A stretch of DNA of 10,291 bases from NCBI GenBank assembly GCA_002317305.1, contig DCIZ01000160.1, positions 35,631-45,921 on the forward strand, read 5' to 3'. The translations under genes and the position numbers were made by a program. Shown here piece after piece: positions 1 to 5,044 of the stretch. How positions within the stretch are numbered: the first letter of the stretch is position 1; each line of letters starts with the position of its first letter. The stretch is from Campylobacter sp. UBA1713. GTDB lineage: Bacteria; Campylobacterota; Campylobacteria; Campylobacterales; Campylobacteraceae. The notes under the pieces were generated by a model. That model searched no databases and was not told where the DNA came from. It worked only from the letters and a program-made list of their open reading frames with translations.

Positions 1-41
1 AAAACGGCAGCGGGACTACAAAAAAGCGTTAGCTTTTTACC
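1..41 (+). repeat. Family A foldback module, partial copy cut by the window edge
   Basis: The first 16 bases (AAAACGGCAGCGGGAC) match the right arm of the large family A hairpin seen complete further on, and bases 20-41 carry the AAAAAGC-GTTA-GCTTTTT hairpin followed by ACC, as in the other copies. The left arm and the G-rich hairpin would lie before base 1. Its stem sequence differs from both other copies. Confidence 0.8.
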
Positions 42-99
42 AAAATTTGAATTTTCCCTACTCTAAACTCAAAATTTCGCTATTTTAAGCAAATTTAAG

Positions 100-105
100 T
101 AGAAT
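100..105 (+). promoter_or_regulatory. Probable -10 box of the hemE promoter
   Basis: TAGAAT is preceded directly by TTTAAG, which resembles the extended -16 region of Campylobacter sigma-70 promoters. No TTGACA-like -35 box is seen. It lies 30 bp before the hemE start and upstream of the ribosome binding site AAGGA at 124-128. This is read from sequence only. Confidence 0.5.
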
Positions 106-134
106 CAAGAAAAATTCAACTCAAAGGAAATTTA

Positions 135-1160
135 ATGATCTTTATAGATGCTTGTTTCGGAAAAAAAACACCTTACACGCCTGTTTGGATGATGCGTCAA
201 GCAGGTCGCTACTTGCCAGAGTATATGCAAACGCGCACAAAAGCTGGCGACTTTTTGACGCTTTGCAAAACGCCCGAACTCGCCTGCGAAGTTACTTTGC
301 AGCCTGTAGAAGCACTCGGCGTAGATGCGGCGATTCTGTTTAGCGACATTTTGGTAGTGCCTGCTGAGATGGGCATGAATTTGCGGTTTGAAAAGGGCGA
401 AGGTCCGCTTTTTGAAACCACCATAAATTCGCTTGAGGCACTAAAAAAGCTAAACGCCACTCGCGGCGCTGACGGGCTAGGCTACGTCTATGACGCCGTG
501 CGGTTAGTCCGCACTTCACTCTCGCCAGACAAAGCGCTAATAGGCTTTTGCGGCGCGCCGTGGACGCTAGCTACATACATGATAGAGGGCAAAACGACCA
601 AAACTTACAACGTTTGCAAACGCATGCTTTATGCCGCACCTGCGCTTTTGCACGCCATTTTACGCGAAGTAACAGAGTGCCTAAAACTCTACATTTCACG
701 GCAGATAGAGGCAGGCGTAAACGCCGTTCAGATCTTTGACAGCTGGGCGGGCGCGCTAGAAGGGCGGGCTTATGAGGAGTTTGGGCTTTTTTACATAAAC
801 GAAATTTGCGAATTTCTCAAAGCGCGCTATCCGCACATTCCGCTCATTGTCTTTGCAAAAGACCACCACGTGGGGCTAGAAAAATTCGCTGGGTGCAAAT
901 TTGACGTCTACGGCGTGGACTGGGGTAGCGAGCTAGGCGCGGTAAAAGCGGCTTTGGGCGAGCGTTTTGTTTTGCAAGGAAACATGGAGCCAAACCGCCT
1001 CTACTCAAAAGATGCCATAGACGAAGGGGTAGAAGCGGTGCTAAAAGTCATGCAAAACCGAAGGCATATTTTTAACTTAGGGCACGGGATTTTGCCAGAC
1101 GTGCCAGTGGAAAATGCGAAGTATTTTGTGAGGTCGGTGCAAGAGAGGTCTAGGTTCTGA
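135..1160 (+). CDS. hemE: Uroporphyrinogen decarboxylase
   Basis: This cytoplasmic enzyme removes four carboxyl groups from uroporphyrinogen III to give coproporphyrinogen III in heme synthesis, without a cofactor. The 341-residue product has the family length and signatures: [15 protein letters not shown] at 16-30 with the substrate-carboxylate arginines R21 and R25, FSDIL with the catalytic aspartate D71, the [13 protein letters not shown] segment with Y148, a DSWAG motif in the middle, and NLGHG with H317 near the C-terminus. The ATG follows AAGGA by six bases, and no other start fits better. It has its own probable promoter and appears to be a single gene, since repeats lie on both sides and a tRNA promoter follows. 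No terminator with a T-run is seen directly after the stop, so the downstream foldbacks may serve as one. Nothing in the gene is unusual. Confidence 0.97.
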   Translation: MIFIDACFGKKTPYTPVWMMRQAGRYLPEYMQTRTKAGDFLTLCKTPELACEVTLQPVEALGVDAAILFSDILVVPAEMGMNLRFEKGEGPLFETTINSLEALKKLNATRGADGLGYVYDAVRLVRTSLSPDKALIGFCGAPWTLATYMIEGKTTKTYNVCKRMLYAAPALLHAILREVTECLKLYISRQIEAGVNAVQIFDSWAGALEGRAYEEFGLFYINEICEFLKARYPHIPLIVFAKDHHVGLEKFAGCKFDVYGVDWGSELGAVKAALGERFVLQGNMEPNRLYSKDAIDEGVEAVLKVMQNRRHIFNLGHGILPDVPVENAKYFVRSVQERSRF

Positions 1161-1268
1161 GAACGGAAAGCGGAGAGCGGAACACGGAATTTACAAATTT
1201 ACAAAAAAGCGAATTTTTACAAATTCAGTTTTCCGCATTCTGTTTTCCGCATTCTGTTTTCCGTTTTC
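1161..1268. repeat. Family B foldback, first copy
   Basis: The left part carries repeated (G/A)CGGAA units (1162-1191) and the right part carries TTTTCCG and CATTCTG units (1225-1268), so the two halves are roughly inverted copies around an AT-rich centre. It begins straight after the hemE stop codon. Within the right arm the unit TTTTCCGCATTCTG occurs in tandem. Confidence 0.75.
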
Positions 1269-1271
1269 AAA

Positions 1272-1383
1272 AAAGGGGGCGTAGGGGCGTAGCCCCCGCC
1301 CGCTCGTCCCGCCGCCGTTTTTCTTTGAGATTTATCGAAAAGAAAAACGGCGGCGGGACTATAAAAAGCGTTAGCTTTTTACC
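1272..1383 (+). repeat. Family A foldback module, complete copy
   Basis: Three hairpins stand in order. The first is G-rich, GGGGGC (1275-1280) with GCCCCC (1292-1297). The second is a perfect 21-bp inverted repeat (1306-1326 with 1339-1359) around the loop GAGATTTATCGA. The third is AAAAAGC-GTTA-GCTTTTT (1363-1380), which looks like a weak terminator. The same module recurs inverted at 4885-4985 and in part at 1-41. It is flanked by a 13-bp inverted repeat (1259-1271 and 1387-1399) belonging to family B. Confidence 0.85.
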
Positions 1384-1386
1384 TAA

Positions 1387-1412
1387 TTTGAAAACGGAAT
1401 ACAGAAAACGGA
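1387..1412. repeat. Family B fragment following the family A module
   Basis: TTTGAAAACGGAA at 1387-1399 is the exact inverse of 1259-1271 on the other side of the family A module, and a second AAAACGGAATTT unit follows. The module at 1272-1383 therefore sits in the loop of a family B foldback. Confidence 0.7.
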
Positions 1413-1450
1413 ATTTGTCAAAATTTACTTTTTTATGAATTTGACTTTTT

Positions 1451-1486
1451 TACTCGCTTAAAAGGCGGGGGATTCTTCGGTCGGTA
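1451..1486 (-). repeat. Family C half element
   Basis: The segment contains GGGGATTCTTCGGTCG, the inverse of the family C core CGACCGAAGAATCCCC, preceded by TACTCGCTTAAAAGGCG as in the right arm of the full element at 10094-10251. It stops just after the core and runs directly into family B sequence. Confidence 0.75.
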
Positions 1487-1557
1487 ACGGAAAACGGAAT
1501 TTTGTAACTTGGCTTTTTCTCAAATTCCGCACTCCGCATTCCGTTTTCCGAACGCAT
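1487..1557. repeat. Family B foldback, second copy
   Basis: CGGAAAACGGAAT (1488-1500) is exactly inverted as ATTCCGTTTTCCG (1538-1550), with CGGAATTT also inverted at 1522-1529. The end, CCGTTTTCCGAACGCA, is shared with family B sequence at 8451-8464. Confidence 0.75.
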
Positions 1558-1602
1558 TCCGACAGGTATAAACTTAAATTTAGCTAAATTTGCAAAAAAC
1601 CC

Positions 1603-1631
1603 TTGACAAATGCAAAAAAAAATGGTAAAAT
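1603..1631 (+). promoter_or_regulatory. Sigma-70 promoter of tRNA-Asn
   Basis: A perfect TTGACA -35 (1603-1608) and a TAAAAT -10 (1626-1631) are separated by 17 bases. The mature tRNA begins 34 bases after the -10, leaving a short leader for 5' processing. A consensus -35 is not usual for this bacterial group. Confidence 0.8.
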
Positions 1632-1665
1632 CACACTCGTTTTTTAAATCATATGCCTTACGTGT

Positions 1666-1740
1666 TCCGGATTAGCTCAGCGGTAGAGTAGTCGGCTGTT
1701 AACCGATTGGTCGCTGGTTCGAATCCAGCATCCGGAGCCA
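1666..1740 (+). tRNA. tRNA-Asn (anticodon GTT)
   Basis: A full cloverleaf can be drawn by eye. The acceptor TCCGGAT (1666-1672) pairs with ATCCGGA (1730-1736), the D stem is GCTC/GAGT, and the anticodon stem GTCGG/CCGAT holds the loop CTGTTAA with anticodon GTT at 1698-1700. The T stem GCTGG/CCAGC encloses TTCGAAT, with discriminator G and an encoded CCA end. A run of seven T follows CCA at 1741-1747 and may help end transcription. Confidence 0.97.
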
Positions 1741-1820
1741 TTTTTTTATCTTACTCAAAACATAATAATCCAAATTTATCATTCATCAAAAAACAACACA
1801 CAAACCACTTCATACACTTA

Positions 1821-1850
1821 AAAACGCCGTCATAAGAAAACGGCATTTTT
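1821..1850 (-). terminator. Rho-independent terminator of dgkA
   Basis: Read on the minus strand, GCCGT and ACGGC form a short stem flanked by an A-run and a T-run (stem bases 1826-1830 and 1840-1844). It lies 13 bases after the dgkA stop codon. Confidence 0.7.
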
Positions 1851-1862
1851 AAATTTTCAAAT

Positions 1863-2243
1863 TTACGCAAAAGCGCGCACCAAAACGCAAATCCAGCAAA
1901 CCGCCATGAAAATGAGTGCCAAAAGCACAAGCAAACTGCCTATATCTTTTGCCTTTTTGCTAAGCTCGTGGTATTCTGCGCCGATGCGGTCGATGCAAAC
2001 TTCGATGGCGGTGTTTGTCAGCTCGGCAAAAAGCAAGAAAAACATGGTAAAAACGAGTAGCAAAAGTTCAGCAAGGCTTAGCGGTGCGTAAAACTCAAGT
2101 GCTACCAAAACGCCAGACAAAAGAGCGCAAAGCAGCAAGTCTTGGCGAAATGCCGCCTCGCTTTTAAACGCCGCTTTGAAGCCCTCGACAGAGTAGAAAA
2201 ACGCATGAAAAATGCGTTTGATGCCAGTGTGTGGTGATTTCAT
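1863..2243 (-). CDS. dgkA: Diacylglycerol kinase, small integral membrane type
   Basis: The product phosphorylates diacylglycerol to phosphatidic acid in the inner membrane and so recycles lipid headgroup by-products. I chose the ATG at 2243, giving 126 residues. It has a strong AAAAAAAGGA just upstream and matches the usual length of about 120, while a longer reading from 2327 adds 28 charged residues with no good ribosome binding site. The catalytic segment is clear: FAELTNTAIEVCIDRIG with E74, N77 and E81, spaced as E69, N72 and E76 in the E. coli enzyme, then HELSKKAKD. Three hydrophobic helices are visible (about 34-52, 57-73 and 102-122) after an amphipathic N-terminus. It stands alone, read against the flanking tRNA genes, with its own terminator and a probable -10 (TAAAAT on the minus strand, 2331-2326) in the gap shared with tRNA-Arg. 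Confidence 0.93.
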   Translation of the reverse strand: MKSPHTGIKRIFHAFFYSVEGFKAAFKSEAAFRQDLLLCALLSGVLVALEFYAPLSLAELLLLVFTMFFLLFAELTNTAIEVCIDRIGAEYHELSKKAKDIGSLLVLLALIFMAVCWICVLVRAFA

Positions 2244-2295
2244 TTTTGTCCTTTTTTTAGATTCGACCTGTTTGCTATTTGCATCAACGTCTCGT

Positions 2296-2321
2296 AACAA
2301 ACAAGTTTGTTTAAATTTAAA
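2296..2321. repeat. Two overlapping palindromes in the dgkA leader
   Basis: AACAAAC (2296-2302) and GTTTGTT (2305-2311) form a 7-bp inverted repeat with a two-base spacer, directly followed by the perfect palindrome TTTAAATTTAAA (2310-2321). They lie just downstream of the likely dgkA -10 and could be an operator or an mRNA leader hairpin, or chance in AT-rich DNA. Confidence 0.4.
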
Positions 2322-2354
2322 CCGCATTTTAGCAAATTTTAATTTATTTTTTGT

Positions 2355-2360
2355 TAAAAT
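2355..2360 (+). promoter_or_regulatory. Probable -10 box of tRNA-Arg
   Basis: TAAAAT lies 15 bases before the mature tRNA-Arg. No -35 of TTGACA type is seen at the right distance, but the upstream sequence is rich in T-runs, as in Campylobacter promoters. Confidence 0.6.
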
Positions 2361-2375
2361 CGCCCACTTTCAGAC

Positions 2376-2452
2376 GTCCTCATAGCTCAGCAGGATAGAG
2401 CGCAAAATTCCTAATTTTGAGGTCAGAGGTTCGAATCCTCTTGGGGACGCCA
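2376..2452 (+). tRNA. tRNA-Arg (anticodon CCT)
   Basis: The acceptor GTCCTCA pairs with TGGGGAC (2442-2448, one G-T pair), the D stem is GCTC/GAGC, and the anticodon stem CAAAA/TTTTG holds the loop TTCCTAA with anticodon CCT at 2410-2412. The T stem AGAGG/CCTCT encloses TTCGAAT, with discriminator G and an encoded CCA. CCT reads the AGG arginine codon. The anticodon stem has only one G-C pair, which is weak but normal for this isoacceptor. Confidence 0.96.
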
Positions 2453-2557
2453 CTTTTCTACTAAAAACACATCTTTTTATTTTTCCCACATTTTTAAATT
2501 TGTTTTAGCTTAGACGAAAGCCTTAGAGTCGGTGAAGTAATACAAAAAAGGAAAAAC

Positions 2558-3799
2558 ATGGAAAAATACGATGGTTACATCTTTCGCCCAAAAGATGCAC
2601 TTTTAGGAGCGCAGTTTTTGTTCGTGGCTTTTGGTGCGCTGGTTTTGATGCCACTTCTAACCGGGCTTGACGTGAGCGTAGCGCTTTTTACCGCTGGCAT
2701 CGGCACGCTCATCTTCCAAATTTGCACCAGACGTCAAGTCGTCCCCATCTTTTTAGCCTCTAGCTTTGCCTTCATAGCACCCATCACTTTTTGCGTTCAG
2801 CAGTGGGGCATGGCAGCAGCGCTTGGCGGCGTAGTCGCTTCGGGCTTTTTTTACGTGGTCGTTAGTTTTGTCGTGCGTTTCAAAGGCGACGAGTTCATTC
2901 ACAAACTTCTCCCGCCTGTGGTAGTAGGCCCCGTCATCATCACCATAGGGCTCATTTTAAGCCCGAGTGCCGTTAGCATGGCGATGGGCAAAGGTGCGGC
3001 TTACTCTAGCACCACAAGCCTCATCATAGCTGGCATTACGCTTGTTGCTACCATAGTAGCCATTAGCTTTGGGCGTGGCATCTTTAAGCTCATTCCCATC
3101 TTAGTCGGCGTGGCAGTGGGCTACACAGCTAGCTTAGTGGCGGGCATAGTAGACTTTACGCCTGTGCTAAACGCCGCGTGGTTTGCCGTCCCAAATTTCA
3201 CCGCACCCGAATTTAACCTAAACGCCGTTCTCTACATGATTCCAGTCGCCATAGCGCCCACCATCGAGCATGTCGGCAACCTCCTCGCCATCTCAAGCGT
3301 TACAAAAACAGACTTTCTAAAAAACCCCGGACTTAAAAACACACTTTTAGGCGACGGGCTTGCCACCTCAGCTGCCGCACTCTTTGGCGGTCCGCCAAAC
3401 ACAACCTACGCCGAAGTAACAGGTGCGGTAAAGCTAACACGCGCCTTTAATCCTGCCATCATGACGTGGACTTCGCTGACTGCCATAGCGCTTGCTTTTG
3501 TCGGCAAACTCGGCGCACTCATCATGACGATTCCTGCTTGCGTCATCGGCGGCATCATGGTCTTACTCTTTGGCATCATCGCAAGTGTCGGGCTAGAGAC
3601 GCTCATAAAACACCAGGTAGATCTCTCTAACTCACGCAACACCATCATCATCTCGCTCATTTTGGTCTTTGCGCTAGGCAACATGATCTTTGACTTTGGT
3701 TTTGCGCAGTTTAGCGGCATAGGGCTTGGCGCCATCACTGGCGTTTTGTTAAATTTGATTCTGCCTAAAAATTTCAACCATTTTAGCGAGGAGAAGTGA
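2558..3799 (+). CDS. uraA: Uracil permease (nucleobase:proton symporter)
   Basis: The product is a 413-residue inner-membrane carrier of the NCS2 family that imports uracil with protons, feeding pyrimidine salvage. It is hydrophobic along nearly its whole length, fitting the 14-helix fold. The key family sites are present: IEHVGNL with E237 and H238, and GGPPNTTYAEVTGA with E286. These correspond to E241 and E290 of E. coli UraA, the substrate-binding glutamates. The ATG follows AAAAAAGGAAAA. The 105 bp between tRNA-Arg and this gene hold no clear promoter, so it may start from an unseen promoter or by read-through from the tRNA. The stop overlaps the tsaD start (TGATG), so the two are very probably co-transcribed. 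The uracil preference over xanthine or uric acid rests on overall likeness and is less certain than the family. Confidence 0.92.
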   Translation: MEKYDGYIFRPKDALLGAQFLFVAFGALVLMPLLTGLDVSVALFTAGIGTLIFQICTRRQVVPIFLASSFAFIAPITFCVQQWGMAAALGGVVASGFFYVVVSFVVRFKGDEFIHKLLPPVVVGPVIITIGLILSPSAVSMAMGKGAAYSSTTSLIIAGITLVATIVAISFGRGIFKLIPILVGVAVGYTASLVAGIVDFTPVLNAAWFAVPNFTAPEFNLNAVLYMIPVAIAPTIEHVGNLLAISSVTKTDFLKNPGLKNTLLGDGLATSAAALFGGPPNTTYAEVTGAVKLTRAFNPAIMTWTSLTAIALAFVGKLGALIMTIPACVIGGIMVLLFGIIASVGLETLIKHQVDLSNSRNTIIISLILVFALGNMIFDFGFAQFSGIGLGAITGVLLNLILPKNFNHFSEEK

Positions 3800-4800
3800 T
3801 GATTCTAGCCATAGAAAGCAGTTGCGATGACAGTTCGGTCGCACTCATGCGTGAAGATTTTACGCTGGCGTTTTACGAAAAAGTTACACAAGAGGAGATT
3901 CACAGCACTTTTGGTGGCGTAGTGCCAGAGCTCGCCGCACGGCTTCACACGCAAGCTTTGCCGCAAATTCTCGCCCGTGCGCGTGAGTTTTTCCCACAAG
4001 TCAAAGCCATAGCCGTTACAAATGCGCCAGGTCTTAGCGTAAGCCTCATATCTGGCGTAAGTGCTGCAAAAGCGCTTAGCATCGCACTCGGCGTGCCGCT
4101 TGTGGCGGTGAATCATCTGCTGGGGCACATTTACTCGCTTTTTTTGGAGAGTGAAGTGCGTCTGCCGTTGGGCGTTTTGCTCGTAAGCGGCGGGCACACG
4201 ATGGTTTTACGGCTAGACACAAAAGGGCAAATTTGCGTGCTGGCAAAGACGGGCGATGACAGCTTTGGCGAGAGTTTTGACAAGGTGGCAAAGATGCTTT
4301 CACTGGGCTACCCAGGTGGCGCGGTAGTGGAGCGTGAGGCTTTGGCGTTTGAGGAGAGCGGTGCGTCAAAAGGGCTAAAATTTACCGTGCCACTAAAAGG
4401 CGACAAACGGCTAGAATATAGCTTTTCTGGTTTGAAGAATCAGGTGCGTTTGGCGGTGGAGAGTGGTGAATTTTCTCGTGGTGAAATTTGTGCGGCGTTT
4501 CAAAAAGCGGCGATTTTACACATTTTAGACAAACTAGAACGCGTTTTTGAAAGTGAAAGGTTTGAGAATTTTGGTGTGGTGGGAGGAGCTAGTGCAAATT
4601 TGGTTTTGCGTAGCAAGCTTACTAAACTTTGTGATAAATTTGGCTCACGTCTGCTCTTTGCGCCGCTTAAATTTTGTAGCGACAATGCCGCCATGATAGC
4701 ACGTGCTGGCATCGCCAAATTTCGCCGTGGTGAAACGTGCTCGCATGAAGAGCTGCTCATCTCACCAAAAAGCGACCTCAACGGAGTGTGCGTTTTGTGA
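3799..4800 (+). CDS. tsaD: tRNA N6-threonylcarbamoyladenosine transferase subunit TsaD
   Basis: With TsaB and TsaE, this protein moves the threonylcarbamoyl group from TC-AMP to A37 of ANN-reading tRNAs. From the ATG at 3799 it has 333 residues, the usual length. A GTG three bases earlier is possible, but AGGAG (3789-3793) lies only two bases before it and five before the ATG. Visible motifs in order: LAIESSCDDSSVAL at 3-16, GGVVPELAARLH at 39-50, NAPGLSVSLISG at 75-86, the metal pair H106 and H110 in NHLLGH, LLVSGGHT, GDDSFGESFDKVAKML, FSGLKNQVR, GGASANLVLR, and CSDNAAMIA with the metal-binding D295. All expected ASKHA-fold nucleotide and iron ligands are present. It is translationally coupled to uraA through a one-base TGATG overlap. 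That pairing has no obvious functional link. Confidence 0.96.
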   Translation: MILAIESSCDDSSVALMREDFTLAFYEKVTQEEIHSTFGGVVPELAARLHTQALPQILARAREFFPQVKAIAVTNAPGLSVSLISGVSAAKALSIALGVPLVAVNHLLGHIYSLFLESEVRLPLGVLLVSGGHTMVLRLDTKGQICVLAKTGDDSFGESFDKVAKMLSLGYPGGAVVEREALAFEESGASKGLKFTVPLKGDKRLEYSFSGLKNQVRLAVESGEFSRGEICAAFQKAAILHILDKLERVFESERFENFGVVGGASANLVLRSKLTKLCDKFGSRLLFAPLKFCSDNAAMIARAGIAKFRRGETCSHEELLISPKSDLNGVCVL

Positions 4801-4810
4801 GTGCGTGCGT

Positions 4811-4881
4811 GCGGAGTGCGGAAAACGGAATTTACAAATTCCGTTTTCCGCATTCTGCAATCCGAACGCACTCCACACTCC
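4811..4881. repeat. Family B foldback with a perfect 17-bp inverted repeat
   Basis: TGCGGAAAACGGAATTT (4817-4833) is exactly inverted at 4836-4852 with only AC between. Outside it, GCGGAG on the left and CACTCC on the right extend the foldback imperfectly. It begins 11 bases after the tsaD stop. There is no T-run after the stem, so it is not a classical terminator. Confidence 0.85.
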
Positions 4882-4884
4882 GCA

Positions 4885-4985
4885 GGTAAAAAGCTAACGC
4901 TTTTTTATTTGTCCCTTGCCGTTTTTCTTTTCGATAAATCTCAAATAAAAACGGCAAGGGACAGGCGGACGGGGGCTTTCGCCCC
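4885..4985 (-). repeat. Family A foldback module, inverted copy
   Basis: Read on the minus strand it holds the G-rich hairpin GGGGC-GAAA-GCCCC (4985-4972), the large hairpin (4962-4911) and the AAAAAGC/GCTTTTT hairpin (4906-4888), in the same order as at 1272-1383. The large stem has 16 uninterrupted pairs (4911-4926 with 4947-4962), then a C-T mismatch and three more pairs. The loop GAGATTTATCGA is identical to the other complete copy, while the stem differs. It lies between the convergent tsaD and htrA and could stop transcription from either side. Confidence 0.85.
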
Positions 4986-5044
4986 TGCGACCCCTTAAAC
5001 AGCTCCGCTCGCAAATTTCCACACTCCACACTCCTAAAAACCTC

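Noticed and set aside
1275..1297. A G-quadruplex in the G-rich part of family A
   Set aside because: Only two G-runs occur on the strand, followed by a C-run that pairs with the first. A hairpin explains it better.
1161..1565. A CRISPR array in the repeat-rich gap after hemE
   Set aside because: The repeats are inverted, vary in length and have no regular spacers of equal size. No cas genes are in the window.
2244..2327. A longer dgkA with 28 extra N-terminal residues
   Set aside because: The extra part is charged and unlike the family, no ribosome binding site precedes it, and the internal ATG at 2243 has a strong AAAAAAAGGA and gives the normal length. The extension also covers the likely dgkA -10.
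2453..2557. A riboswitch or uracil-sensing attenuator before uraA
   Set aside because: Only a four-base stem (GCTT/AAGC) can be drawn, with no terminator or antiterminator pair and no motif I recognise.
3406..3777. Long open frames opposite uraA, tsaD, htrA, rseP and frr
   Set aside because: They are antisense or shifted shadows of clearly conserved genes and have no recognisable domain or ribosome binding site.
3796..3798. GTG as the start of tsaD
   Set aside because: The ribosome binding site AGGAG is only two bases before it. The ATG at 3799 has a five-base spacing and yields the usual MILAIESSCDD beginning.
4801..4998. Small open frames across the tsaD-htrA gap on both strands
   Set aside because: They run through family A and B palindromes, lack ribosome binding sites and resemble no protein.
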